NCBI RefSeq assembly: GCF_030867145.1
Contig: NC_134427.1
Span: 12,175,001-12,239,000 of the forward strand
DNA length: 64,000 nucleotides
Reading direction: 5' to 3'
From: Opisthocomus hoazin
Lineage: Eukaryota; Chordata; Aves; Opisthocomiformes; Opisthocomidae
Shown here: in pieces, positions 38,295 to 51,800 of the stretch
Layout of the letters: each line of letters opens with the position of its first letter
Position numbering within the stretch: position 1 is the first letter of the stretch
Translations under genes and position numbers: made by a program
Notes under the pieces: model-generated
Databases searched by the model: none
Seen by the model: the letters and a program-made list of their open reading frames with translations, nothing else
What the model was told of the DNA's origin: nothing

Positions 38295-38872
38295 GTATGG
38301 AGATGGCTGGTTTCGGGAAGCAGAGCACAGGGGCCATCGCATATCTGTGCTGCCAGCTTGGCTGGTCACAGCACGAACTGACCTCGTGGAATGCTCCCAT
38401 CTGATGTCTCCTACCCTCCACTGTTTGCTAGCTCTCATCTCCTTCTTGCCTTCTCCCTCATGTTTCTTTCTTGCCTCATGGTTTCCCTCCTCCTCTCACT
38501 GACTCCTCTCCTCCCACTGTCACCCACTGCTGCAGATAGTTGGGTTGCCCATGGTGTCATTTTTCTGGAGACTTTTTGCTCGGACAGAGACACTCCGCTT
38601 TTCCTCTACTCCAAACTTTCCTCCATTGCAGACAACAGGTCATGCGTCCTCCATTCCTGTTCCCATTGCCAGATATATTAGCTCTTTTCCCTGCAGAGGG
38701 CTGTGGTGATCGTTGGCAGGGCTGTTGGTTGGTCTGCTAGGCTGTCCCCTCAGCAACAATATGGGATAAAATATTCCCTGGGGAGATGGTGGCCTGGCTG
38801 CTATTCAGTAGGAGACGCAAGGATCTGCAATGCCTCTCTCGTGTCCTGTGAGCAAAAAAGAGAGTAGGAAGG

Positions 38873-39063
38873 GCCGGAGCACTGGAACAGGCTGCCCAGG
38901 GAGTTTGTGGAGTCTCCTTCTCTGGAGATATTCAAGACCCGCCTGGACGAGGTCCTGTGCAGCCTGCTGTAGGTGACCCTGCCTCAGCAGGAGGGTTGAC
39001 TAGATGACCCACAGTGGTCCCTTCTAACCCCTACTATTCTGTGATTCTGTGATTCTGTGATTC
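38873..39063 (+). mobile_element. CR1 LINE 3' end, young-looking copy
   Basis: It opens with a CR1 word (CACTGGAACAGGCTGCCCAG), goes through GATATTCAAGACCCGCCTGG, GGTCCCTTCTAACCCCTA and ends in about three octamers of ATTCTGTG at 39035-39063. This octamer tail is the CR1 3' terminus. The orientation is the same as the gene. It is a short 5'-truncated insertion inside intron 2. Confidence 0.95.
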
Positions 39064-42000
39064 TCTTTGTTGTCCTGGTGAAGATGAAATATTAATAATC
39101 CTTGGGTGCCATCATACTCCAGGGTACAGTTGAGGTCCATTTGTTGGAGAGGAGCAGGCAGTGGAGAACCACAGCTGACTGCACAGGGAGGGGGATTTGG
39201 AGGACATCTGGCTTCAGCCTGCCGAGCTTGGCTGTTTTCAGTCTTTTCTGGGCAATGGTATTTCCTGCTCATGAGGATATGTGTGGGAATAGGGGATCTT
39301 CGGCCTGCAGGAGGACAGGAACCACGTTGAGATGTCCTCCAGACTACTGCTGGGAAGCAGATTCATTCTTATGCTCTTGAGGGGGAGAGATACCAGGGCC
39401 AATTCCATGGTAATACAAGAGAGGAGTTTTCTCCCAAAGGGCTGATCCAGAGTTCTTTGGATCTGGGGCTAGAGGAATATCCCCACTGGTTTCATGAGGT
39501 TTTGAAGTCACCCCAGTGTGTTCCAGTTTCCCATGACCCCATGAACGAACCTGTCTCTCCCTGAAACTTGTGGTTTCCCTACACCTCACCCAAACCTGCC
39601 CTCATCCACTCACCGCCCCTTACCCTTCAGCAGAGACTGCCTTCCCTCCCTCCCCAGGCACACAGTCCCCACCACCCTCACCACTGTGCTCTGCGCCAGG
39701 GTGGAGTAGGGGCTTTCAGGTGGCATTACCAAGTGCTGCGGGACCCTAGCCTCAGGGAGGTTTGTGGGGTGGGGGAGATGTTGATCCCTCCATAGTGCTC
39801 ATGGGCACCTGGGAGGTCAATACAGTGCAGTGGAGAACCGCTTTGGAGGGGCTTGCAGCGTTCTGCAAGGAAACAGGGGTTCCTCCTCTCCCTTCTCTCC
39901 TTTGAACACGGGATATGGCTGGATTTGATTTAAAGGCTATGTCTGGGAAACACCAAATGTCCCTATTAGCTGACCAGCCCCAATCACAGGAATTGGTGCA
40001 GTCACATTTTATGAGGGGGAGAACTGCAGAGATGACATAAAAACTGCAAGAAAACCATGTTGTAAGCCATAGAGATGATTACGATGCAGTAAAACAGTAG
40101 GTGATCTGGCTCCGCGAAGGCACAGAGCAGAGGGGTGCAGCGGGTAGCCAAGGGGCTGGAGGTCCAGCAGCCCATTTCACAGCCTGTGTGCTCTGATGCC
40201 AGGTTCCCAGGGCATCCAACCACCGCCCCCAGAACATGAACCACCCCTTCCTTCAGCCTGGGCAAGGCAGCACGGGGCTTGGTGCAGGCAGTGCTGCTGA
40301 CCCTGCCAGGTCTGTGCAGTGCACGGGCTGGGCTTAGCAAGCACTGCGTCCTTCCTGACTGTAAAATGGATGCTTTTGGGCAACCGTTGCATTTTTTTCA
40401 ATTTTACTCCGAATTCCCAATGTACAAACTGCATTTTCCCTCCCTCTCTCAAGCAGAGAAATAGAAAAACAACAGTAACCCTCTTTCCTGCACTCATCTC
40501 ACTGTTGCCTTTCTCTCTTCCTTGTCCTTCCCTTTGCTTGTGAGTGCAAAGTCCTGGCTGGCAGCACCAGTTACTGTGCCTTTGGTGCTCGGTCTCCAGG
40601 GATGTTCTAACTCTCAGCAAGTCTGCCCCCCCCTCTCCCCGCCTTAGGATAAGCTTCTCCGGACAAAATTGCCCCTGCAGCATTTACAGTTGAGGGAAGG
40701 GTGGTCTGGAAGCTGGAGCATGGCATTACAAGCCCAGGGGACAGGGGTGGAAGGTTTCTTGATTCACTGCTATCCCCAGAGCTCACCAGTTCTCTGAGAT
40801 TTTGGGCCAAATCCATTGCTAGGAGAAATCCAGCGGGATCACACCAGGATGTGTCTAACCCTTTGTGGCTTCTAGTTCATCCACAGCTCTGCTGTGGAGG
40901 GGTCAAAGCTCCCCCCAATAAATTGTGTGCGGCTGGAAAAGGCACACTTTGGGCAAAGCCCTGGAACCTGTGTGTATGCAGACCTGCTATCTCTCAGGGA
41001 TGTGTGGGACTGGACTGAACCCCAGTTCCAGCACCCAGAGGACTAGTCTGTCCTCCAGAACGCTGCCCCGCAGCCCCTCTCATGCTCGACCTGGACCGTC
41101 CTGCCACCCCTAGGCTGCCTTCCAGCTAGGCAAGATGGGAGTAAGCCACCTCTGCTGGGGGAGGCAATCACTCTTCACCCATGTGTGCTCTCGCTCCAAG
41201 AAGACCAGTCAGGGTGAGCTGTGAATGGCCAAGACAGCACCTCGGAAGGGTGGCAGGTCCTACTTGGAGCCTTGTGCCCTGAAGGAATGGCACGGGGCTC
41301 TCTCAGAGCTGGCCCAGCAGTGACCGAGGGGTCTGGCTGGACAGGCAGCTGTCTGCAGGAGGAGTGGAGAGGACTGGAGCAAAGCAGTTACCACTCAGTT
41401 GCCTGTGAGCCAGATTGAGCTGCTCCAGAGAACACCTCTACCAGCCAGAGCCCTTGGCCCTCTGCAGCTCAAGGATGAGGGCGTTCGGGGCAGGAAGGTC
41501 AGAGCAGCCAGTGCTGGGCACACTAGAGATGCGGGCAGAGAAAGGTCCTTCTCAGACAGACTCCCATGTGACAAAAGCAACCCACAAAAGCAATAAACCA
41601 GGCTGCCCTCCCTTCCTCCTTCCTCTACTCTTTCCCTGTTGGTTTTCCCCGCCTCTTCCTCATACAGAAGTGTTGTTTTGTTCTTGCCATCCTCCCCCCA
41701 CATCAGTGTGCGGTGACAATCACCCCTGCACTGTCCCCACCTGCTCAGCCCTGCAGGCAGGGTACCACTTCCGCATCCTGGGGTTCCTCCTCCATGCACC
41801 CATGGTTACTACCCACAGAGCAGGAGGGAGCTGGGGACCTTTGGATAAAAAGGCACTGGAAGAGCCTGTTCCCGTGTACCATTTGTGCTGCTTGCCATGG
41901 CAAGGCAGATCTTGGGTCTCACAACCTTGCTAAGAGAGCCAGTGCTTCCATGGCACAGCAGCCCCAGGCTGCCCTCCTCCTTCCAGCACCCCCAGTGTCC

Positions 42001-43182
42001 CCGGGATGTGGTGCTTCAACGGCTCCAAACGCAGCTCACGGCTCCCCAGTCCTCTTTATTTGAGAGAGAAAGAGAACTCCGACTAATGCCAAAAGGAGGA
42101 CAGGCCTGCTGGGGATTGCAGTTCACTTTTTAATTTTGAGATGCCTCGTTAGCTCTGGGCCAAGCTGAGTGGCTGAGAAGCATCAGCCACTCGCTCTCCT
42201 CCCCTCTCCCCCACCCCCTTGGAAACCCATTAGTCCGATGAGCAGGTCGGCTCTCAGGGGTGGTGCAGTGGCAATGAGTGTGACGTGCTCATCTGGGGAG
42301 CGGTGCTGAACGGGGGGATACATGGGAGAAAGGGGGAAAGTTGGAGCCACGTGGAGGTAATGGAAAAATCTAGGAGCAACTCCTCCAGAAAGCCATCCTG
42401 GCTCAGTGGGGACAGCCCAAGGGGGTCAAGCACCAGGTGAAGTGAAGCTGAGGGGCTGGTGTTGAAGGGTCAGCAGGTACATCAGTCCTTGAGGTGCAGG
42501 TGGTAAATCTTTCCAGTCTGGGGAGCCCTGGACAATCCCCTCTTACTTCTCAGCCACAGTCCCCCAAGCCCTAGAGTAGCACACCTTGCTGGGTGGTACA
42601 TGTAGCGACCACAAAGCCCAATTTTCATGGGCTAAGGAAGGAGATGGCCTGGGACTGAAAGAGCAGGGGGTCATGGCAAAACAGGTCTAAGGGATTTAGC
42701 CAGGATTGCGGTGGGGATCTGGACCAGCCTTGGAGAAGGGAATTGCAGGGTAGGAGGAAGATCCAGCCGGGGCTCTTGGTCTGCTGAAGAGGGAGATCTC
42801 TGTCACGGTACTGCAAGATCAGCAACGACGCAGAGTGAGGTCTTTTGGCAGGGTACGCTGGAGAGTCTGCTCAGCCCTGGGGGAGCAGAGCAGCATAGCT
42901 TACAGGGAGATCAAATCACAGGTGGGTGTCATCCAGCTGGCCCTGGCCTGGGGGATGGACAGCATGGGGGGCAATGTTTAACGGGTATATTGCAAGAACA
43001 ATAATTACACCACAGTAAGGCAAGCAGGATGCTCATGATTTAGGACTGGATGAGCAGAGGATGCTGTAGATCAGGTCTGGGAAGCATCGCAGAGCCGCGG
43101 ATGGGGGGAGGGAGGGAGCAGCACCCTGGTTATTTTAAGTGCTCTTAGGTACTCACTTTCAGAAGCATTAGTTCCATACAAG

Positions 43183-43232
43183 ATAAAAATAAAAAGAAAG
43201 GAAGAAAAATAAAGAAAGAAAAGAAAGAAAGC
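43183..43232. repeat. A/G-rich (AAAG/AAAAT)n microsatellite
   Basis: Irregular units of AAAT, AAAG and GAAA on the plus strand. It is low complexity, with no coding content. Confidence 0.85.
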
Positions 43233-46137
43233 AAATGAAGACTGTATTGCCCCTGGGTAGAGAATGGAATGAAGGAATGGCAGGAGGATCCCACTTCAGC
43301 TCAGTGACTCAGCTGCTCTCTGTTGGTGCAACATTTCCAGACCAAAACTTTGCAAGAGTTTCGAGCAGATGGTTCTGCTTCCCAGAAGCAGGTGGAAAGT
43401 GGACACTTTATGGTTTCCCAGCATCATTTACAGACCTTGTTAGCCAAAAGCAAGGTGAGGGCATTCTCTTCTCCTTGCTCCCAGGCCAGCTAGAGTGCAA
43501 GGTTGCTAGTGTTTCTCCTGGGTGGTGTGTGCAGTGTCTGAAAATGCCTGGTGAAAAACAAATAACCGGGAAGCCCTCAGGATTATGCAGTAAATCCTAT
43601 GTTTTCATGCCTGTGGATGCAGCAGCTTTCCCTGCCCCATTTTTGATTCAAAATTTCCTAAGGAGCATTAGCACTTAGAGAGTCTTGGATTGAAACGAGC
43701 CTGTGTCCCACTCCTCATCTGCTCTCCGGCATGGATCTGGCTTCCCAGCGCTTGTCACCCTCACCCAGTCTCACTCCTCTCCTCAGACACCCAAACACCT
43801 CCTTAGCTGCAGTATCTTGGCCTCCCTCCTTTCTCTCTCCTGCCCTCAGCCCCTGTCTGCTCCATCTCACCTGCAACCTCTTGGGGACCCAGCCTGCCCC
43901 CATGTCCTGCTTGTTCACCAGCATATCTTCTTCAAGGACCATTCCTAATTCAGCAAACCTGGGGATGAAATCCTCAGCCCTTCCCTGCATAACGGCATCA
44001 CTTGAAACACAGAATTGTAAAAATAAATGATTGCTGATGCATACAGTGTTGCAGTGAAGGATCGTCAGTAGTTCAGGGCTCCGAAACTGGCGGGGCTGGC
44101 AGGCTGAGCGGCTGTGTTGGCTTGCATGAATGCGGCAGGAGGTGGAGGGGGACCCGAGCCCTGACCCACCAGCCCTGTGTGGCTGGGAAACAGCCGGCCT
44201 TAGTGGTCCTGTACTGGAAGGAATGGGAATTGGGTTTCTTATGTAGTCAAGGCTGGTGGTATTGCACACTGTTACTGCTTCCTGAAAATGTCCCTGTTTT
44301 CCACTGCGTATAAGGTTCAGCCACAGTGGTTGTGTTTTCTCCATGCAGCTAGCTTGCTTTGACTTTTTGAAGGGGAGGGGGGAAATTTTAGGCAAAATGA
44401 TTCAGGAATTTCTGAGAACAAGCTGAGGCATGTACATGCTGGTTTTTTTCCTCTGCTAAAATGTTGGGGGGTGAAACTGGCAACACCTCCAGTGGGGCTG
44501 GCCCAGGTGCGTGTGTAGGAGGTGGGTGCCTGGGGCCCAGCCACCTGGCTGGCACTAACACTGTGGCCCCACCACCTCCAGTGCTGGTGCAGCATCCCAG
44601 GGTGGTGGTGCTGCTGCAGGAGAGCCAGGGCATGGGACAGGGAATCAGGCACTGGTCCTGGGTTGTCTGTTTTGAGGGCAGTAGGAGCTGCAAACCTGCT
44701 TTTCTAGGGCTTAGTCCTCAGCTCTCTAGCTCTCTTCCCTTCCACTTCTGTGACAAAACTATTTAAATCTCAGAACAGCCAGATCCAATTTTCCCTACGT
44801 TTCTGAGTTGCCTTGAGCCAACTCTTTTGCACGCTTTGGGGCAGGGAATTGAGACTTAGCAGGAAGGCACTCCTCCCGCCAGGAGCACGTCCTTCACTAT
44901 CTGCAGGAGATATTGCCCAAAGCTGGACACAGGGTTAACCTGAAATGCTGCATTCCACAGAACCTGACTACAGCGGGAAATATCACTCTTCCTTCCCTAT
45001 ACACAGGCAGGACAGAGGAGCAGCTCTGGATTCGAAAGCAGAGGGGTGGGTATGGAGCAGACTGGGGAAAGGAGTAAATTGAGGAAGGAGAGGCAGGAGC
45101 TGTCTGGAGAAGCCTGCAAACCCCAATGTCACCCAGGGCCAGAGAAAAGGTGGATATGGCACCAGGGCTGCCAGCTGTCCCACTTTCCTTCCTGAAAAAA
45201 GGGTGTTGAGAAAAGTGTGTTAAGAAAAGGATTTCAGTAAAACTGGCTGCAGCTGTGCAGCCTTCACTTCCTCCCCCATTTATGTGACTTCTGGCTCCAG
45301 ACCATGGGTCACATGCTCTCTAGGGCTAGTCCAGAAGGAAGATGACAACCTCCTGCTGTTTTGTCTTACTTCATTAACGAAAGTGGCAGGAAACGAAAGG
45401 ATCCAGTCCTTCTTGGGACATATGTGGATGTTAACACATTGCCACACGATGGAATTTCTATTTTTTTCACTTTGCTCTTTTTATAGGAAATACATGCTGT
45501 GAAAAGGACTTTGAGGCTGTAAAGTCAGATGCTCAGGACTTCAGAAAAGCCAGAATTGGGGTTACTCCCTGGATCTATATTTGGTCCCCTTGTGAGGGTG
45601 CATCAGGAGGCAAGGTCCAACAGTTGCTTCCTCCTGAACACCTCTACGGAGCTCATTAAGAGACACCATTTACACACGGAGCTGATCTTTCTTGTTCCCT
45701 GTATTCAAGAGGGGGACAGGCTGGAAGCATGACAGTGGAGACTAGCTGAGGTGGTCATAGCAGGTGGTTAGGACCGGTTGAACCAGACTGGGGTGAGATG
45801 CAAGTCTGATGCAAAGACTGCAACTGAGCAGGCAAAGACCATCTTGGGCTCATGCTTTCTTGACTGCTCTGTATCTGTATCTTTCTTGACCTGCTCACAA
45901 CACAGGATTAGTTGTTTTTATAACTGTTGTCAAGTGCACTAGTACAGCATGGATATGTTCACACCTCCCTTCTGAGAAGTCAAAGGTAACCCCTGCTGTG
46001 GGGTGCCCAGCCAAAACACCTGATTTTCCAGAATACTTAGCAGCATTGTAGTCAGCACACTCTATGTTCGAACCACAGCTCCTATTGATTTCAACCACAG
46101 CTGTGAGTGCTCAGCCCCAGTGCCCCAAGAGAGGGAC

Positions 46138-46205
46138 ATGCAGAGTTCACAAAAACCTGTGAGGTTTAGGTGACTTGCGCAAGAAGGAGCACATAGGAAT
46201 CCGTG
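46138..46205 (-). repeat. Possible MIR-like fragment, minus orientation
   Basis: GTGAGGTTTAGGTGACTTGC is the reverse-complement-type MIR word (GAGGTTAAGTGACTTGCCCAAGG) with changes. Only this core is recognisable, so the call is weak. Confidence 0.35.
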
Positions 46206-47104
46206 TGATACATCCAGTCCTGAAGAACAGGACTCAGCTACGCAAACATCTTCTTTCCTTTCCTGGAGGCTTCCCCCTCACTCACTGCATGGCTATCAGC
46301 TTCTTAAGCAGATCGGGCAGGGACCCCACTGTCAGTGCTGTCCTCCGGTATGTAATCCTACGTCATCCTCAGAGCAAATCCATCCTCTATCAAACAAGAA
46401 AAGGAATGAACAAGGATCCTGTGGACTGTTTAATTAAGAACTGGCTCTTCAACATCTGTTCACCAGTGGGCATCCTTTCACCTGACTTTCACCCATTTTG
46501 TTTTCTCATACATTTTTTTGAGTGCAATAATATTTTAGAATATTAGACCAGTCCCTTCCTCCAGTGTGACAGAGCTTGCAAACTTCTTGCTGCATGTTGA
46601 ATGTATTTGTGCATTCCTCTGTGGCCCCACAAGATCCTTATTATCCTCCTTCAGAGAGAGGAAGCTCTGACATACAGTGGTGGAGGGAGTTTTGGGTGAT
46701 GTGACAAAGACAGCAATGAAGATGAATTCCCCTGAGTCTCAGCCAAGAGTCCAATTGGACCTGGGTTTGTGAGCAGTCTGTGCCCCTGCCCTAAAGCTGT
46801 GCTTGGTAGTACCAAGCATTGTTTTCTGGACTTGGTATCCAGTGGAGGACATGTGGTCTTGCTGTCATCCATTAAGTCAGTATGCTTTCACAGGAACTGG
46901 ACGAGATGTTGATTCTCAGGTTTGTGCCAAAGCCCATGTCGGATAATTGCATCTGGTTGCCCTTCTCCTTCCTTTTCATCCTCAGCTGATGCAGTCTTTC
47001 CCTACAGCTCCGCTCGGCCCCTGACACAGCCACTTTCCAGTGCTGCTGGAGCTAGTCCATGGTAGTGCACCATGGCTAGCGAGGGGCTCTGAGATATCTC
47101 TCTA

Positions 47105-47275
47105 AAAGAAAGATGTTATCATAATTTTAACAAAATATTTATTCCATTAATTTTCCCTCTTAGTCATAGGTTTTTTATGACTGAATACAATACATTCAAG
47201 TTATTGATTAGTAGAGTAATTAGAATACTTCTTAATTATTTGACTGATTAAAAGCAGATTGTTGTTTATAGCCAG
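47105..47275. promoter_or_regulatory. AT-rich block with clustered homeodomain-type words
   Basis: Several TAATT/ATTA words (near 47154, 47203, 47217, 47231 and 47247) fall within about 170 bases of AT-rich, low-CpG intronic DNA. This composition is common in conserved neural enhancers, but no factor binding is shown by sequence alone. Confidence 0.25.
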
Positions 47276-47818
47276 TTAGGAGGATGTTTTCCATGTCACC
47301 TGGACCCATCTTCCTCCTTGACTAACATCTATGTAACACTCACCACTTTTGAGATTATTCCTGTTGGTAAACTTGCCTTTGAGGGACTGCCACTGAAAGC
47401 AAAATGTAAAAAGAGTGTAAAACCCATTAGTACAAGCCCTTTTGATTACTCAAAATATATTCCCACAGCCCTAGAGCTGTTCATCAGAGCAGCTTTGCAT
47501 ATCTGCATTGTTCATTTCCTAAGACTCCCAATATCCCAGTTAGGCAGAATAAGATTTTTAACCCACATAGCGCGAAATACAAAAGCCAAGGAAGATGCTG
47601 TAGTTTTACTGCTACATGAAAGACAGACTGTCTGTGCATGTCACTTTTCTCACCTATGTCTGGTTCAATGAAAAAAAAGTTAGAGGCTACTAAAGTGTCA
47701 GGCTGAACTGATGTAAGATGGTTCTTCAGTGGTAGCGACAGCATTTGGTATGGAAGTCTGCAAGATCCATTCTTGCAGATAGCCCTTGGTGGCGTTTGTT
47801 AAGTGTCTATTTATATCT

Positions 47819-47840
47819 TGATATTTCATGTGAAATATCA
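47819..47840. repeat. 10-bp inverted repeat with a 2-base centre
   Basis: TGATATTTCA at 47819-47828 and TGAAATATCA at 47831-47840 are exact reverse complements around TG. It is the tightest near-palindrome I noticed in the window. Confidence 0.8.
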
Positions 47841-48795
47841 TGCACTTGTTAAAACATGACTAGAAACATGGACAAGACAAATGATGTACTTAATGATGGC
47901 ATAAAGCCCATTAAAGGGATTCACATCACAGATGTGAGAAAGAGAAATGTTGGATGGTGGAGCCCTATAGCACAAAGAGATCAGTCAGATAAACAGGTAT
48001 TCTGGAGATCCAGTGATTGATCCTGTTCCCATTAAACAGAAAGAAACAGAGCTTGCCTCAGTCAGCCCTTCCTCCCAGGCTATAGGAGTGCCGCTGTTTG
48101 CTTTGAGCAGGGTATGAATTTCAGGCTGGTTTGGGGAACATGGATCATGCAGTTCCTATAGGCTATTCTTCTAGTTTTGGCATTTATCCTTGGTTCTGTG
48201 TCAGAGCTAAAATCTCTTTTCTCTTCTCTGATCTTTCCCCCCTCCCCTTCCTGCTTCTCCTGCTCTTTGCAGTACTGCAGGAATAGTGCTGTTAAGTAAT
48301 AGTGCATTTGTAGATGTCTGTGCTTGTGACAGAGGTGAGCATCAGCCAAACCTACCATGGCTTGAATTTCCCTCTCCAGACCTCAAGACCTCTTAGTTCA
48401 AGTCTGGGATAGCTCTGAGTACAGTTATAGTTGGAAAAGAGCCTCTGTAAAAATTACATCTTGTTGTTCCATATTTATTCTCCCTCAGTGGTTTCCATGT
48501 CAAATTTGCTCAGTTTACCAGTCAAAACAAGATATTTCTACCTGCCAGCTCTGCCAGCTCAGCCTGGGCTCTGGAAATCAAGCTGTGCTCTCTCTGCTCT
48601 GGACATCATCACCAGCCAAAAAGGATTCTCAAATCAGGGCTGAGCTGGATGTGATTTTGATTATGCACGAGTATAATTTGTTCTCAGGTAGTATTAGGGG
48701 CTCTGTGTGACAGATAGCAGCAAGGCTCCTGTGCTGTACAAACACTGACTAACAAATCTTCCTCACTACCTGTGGATGATGGGCCACCGCTAGGT

Positions 48796-48897
48796 CCATT
48801 TTACATCTAGGGGACACCAAGAGGGGGCAGCTTGTTGAGGATGACACAGAAAACCCGTGGCAGAGCAAGGAATAGCACTAGGAAGTTCTGCTCCCTG
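48796..48897 (-). repeat. MIR-like SINE, minus orientation
   Basis: In order: TCCATTTTACATCTAGGGGA, GAGGATGACACAG, CGTGGCAGAGCAAGGAATAG, then a TTCTGCTCC end. This follows the reverse complement of MIR (CATTTTACAGATGGGGAAAC, GTCACACAG, GTGGCAGAGC.GGAAT). It is the best preserved MIR-like copy here. Confidence 0.65.
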
Positions 48898-51800
48898 CTG
48901 CTGCTCTTTACCTGTGAGAAGACACCTGAGCACCTTCAGTGCTCTGGTCCACTTCTTGGTCACTAAACCATGACCTTTCCTTTGACTACAGTAGCCTGTG
49001 AAATCCCCAAATGGAACAGGCGGGTAGGCCCACTTCTTGCTGCAGAGAAATGGAAGAAGTATAACCATAGGAAAGGGTCTTATACGCAATGGGCATTAAT
49101 TTTGTTCACAAAGAGTTCCCATTCTGGTGGATGGAGCAGGAGGACATTCCTCACCATCCTTTTCAGAAAAAAAGAAACTTTTAGAACTTGATCATTGGCT
49201 GAATATTTCAAAAAATTATATGTGGCAGATAATATATTCACTGTGTATGATCATGTCATATAATAGAAAAAGTGGGAAGGATGTTTTGGCTGTTGGACTA
49301 CTTTCAACCTTCACTCTTCTTGTGCTTCTGTAATGAATTTCACCATGGGCTGTCAGCAAGAAGGGACACCAGAACCTTCCCTGTCCAGTGCAAGACTCCA
49401 CTCTCTGAGCCCGCAGGGTCATTTCAGCCACTAAAAGCCATGGTAGGCTCTCATCTACTGTGCAGACCAACCCCTACCAAGAACAACGACCCAGAAGCGA
49501 CATGACTTACTTGGTTCCTATGATAATTTATCATCCTGTGCTTGCATTTGGGACCAAGACTCATCAGCTGAGATGTGAAAACACCAGACTGCCCCTTCCT
49601 TTTCCACAGGTCATATCAGCATCTGCGCTGCAGAACCAGGATGGGTTTTCTGTTCAGAAGATTTTTCCAAAAACATCTCCTCAGCTACCAAGCGGCTTCC
49701 TGGTGTTCTTCTTCCTCTTCTCTTACACATTGGCCACAGTGAGACAATCCACCTGCAGGCTTCTTTAAGGAGCTTTGTGTTAGTGAGACCACAGCAGATG
49801 ACTCCTCCAGGTTGGGGGAAACTTGTGCCATGGTAAAAGCCATGTTCAGGGGCTGCACCAGACAGTTCAACAGGGAATGCATAAAGAAGGGGGCTCCCCA
49901 CGGCAGGTGGCAAAGCTCTGGGTGTAACATCAGAGGCTGTCACACTAGGAGAGGAGGCCACCCAGGTTATGGGTAGGAGCTTACTGGTGGGACATTGTCA
50001 CCTGAAGAAGGAAACCTCCTCCAGCTGGGGAGAAGGTCTGCAGGAAAGCCCAGCCTGCTGGCCTCTGGGAAAGGTCTCAGCTTGGTAGGAAATTTTCGAA
50101 AGTGAGGGAGACGGTAGGCTATGAGCTGAATTTTATTTCTTATCCTCCTTTCATAGCAAAAATAGAATATTCATCACAAGTTCCCCTACATGTTTTTCTT
50201 CCCTATTGCACACTAGCTCCTTGCTAGTATTTGAAGCTAGAGAAAAAAAATTGATGAGTACTCAAGTTAATAATGCGTGATTATTATGTTGATGAACTGC
50301 TGGAGATGAATATATATGTAAAAGCTCTGCAAGATTTGCTCATCCATGCATCCTGAGCGAAAGCGATTATTTTGGTGAACAAATGGCAGTTAGTTCTGTC
50401 TCTTAATATGAGGTGCTGAGGTGAAAGGTAATCTGGTGACTTTTGTCCTGCTGAATTTCCAGGACATTTTTGCAAATTGATTATTACTGAAATGGTGGAA
50501 ACACCAGTGCAGGAGTCAGTCTTTCCAAAATGACAAACTCACAAACTTGAATTCTTCTTCCTACATAACTCTTGAAATTCTCAGTCATCACTGAATTTGA
50601 AAGATTTTCTCTGTCTTTAGGCTGTGGAGAAAAAGCAGAACAACCTGAACAAGGCACATCCAAGACACTCAGAAACTGGGAGATGGAAACATATAATCCC
50701 ATATATAACATTTGGAAAGGGGGAGGTTTGTTTGTGTGTGTGCTTTGCTTCTCATGATTTCTAACTCAGACTCATGATTTTAATGTGAATGTCATGATAT
50801 TTTCAGGCCTGACTCACTCCTTTTTTTCAATACTTGTGCTGTAAATTGTCCTGACTGTCACTGAGCATAAGCCTTGGGCACCGTGCAACCCCAAAGCTCT
50901 GCCTCTGAGCAGAGCCAAAGGGCCACGTGCCCTTCACACGCTGAGCAAAGGACCGGATGCTTGGTATGGGGAGGTGGTGGTGGGAGGTATCTGAAGTCAG
51001 TACTAACAAAAGCCCTAATAGCAGGATTTATCAGTAAGGATAAGGTGGGCACTGGGACAGGGCTGTATCTCCACATAGGACTTGACAGAAGTAACAAGCG
51101 TGACCTCCTCTTACTTGGAGACCCCAGCCACTGACTTTGCGCTGTGTTGGGAGATGAAGGACCATGTCCAGCACTGTCAAAAAATCATCTCATTGAGGTA
51201 TGGCAAGGGGGCCACAGCAAGGCTCTCCCCTGCTGCTCCTGGATATCCCAGACCTGATTTCAATATTTGTGCAAGTTTGACGTGTCTTGATCTGGCTATC
51301 TTGTTTCTTTTCTTTTTTCCCCACATGCTGCGCATGTCTGACTGGATTCAATCAGGAGTTAGATGCTGGGGTATCCTTTAAAGACAAGAGTCAGTAAACA
51401 ATGATGAGGAGGTGTAACTCATTTAAAATTGAAAATGGGGAAAAAAAGGATAACACTTTCTTGTTGTCACTTTGATAAAAACAACCAGTCCAGATATTTT
51501 GTTGTTGTTACAAATACTTCCAAGATGGAGTAATGGATTTGATATGAACAGAGAAGCTTGTGTTAACCCATTTAAATTAATTTGGTTCGGCTCATTTTCA
51601 GCTAAGGGGATTAGATGGCTCAGGATTTGGTAATGTGTGAGAGTGTTTTCCCAGACAGGTCACATACTCAAGTACAGACCAGGTCTGCAGTTGTTTGGGG
51701 GGTGATATTTCCAGTGCACTTAAGAGAGGCTCCTCCATGTAGCAGACATTCATTGGTAATGTGCCAGAAAAGCCCAACACTGAAAATATGGGTCAGGACC

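Noticed and set aside
40360..40450. Possible further MIR-like piece (TGTAAAATGGATG)
   Set aside because: Only one short word matches, which is expected by chance.
50751..50780. CTCATGATTT repeated twice at 20-base spacing
   Set aside because: Only two copies, and no repeat body around them that I can identify.
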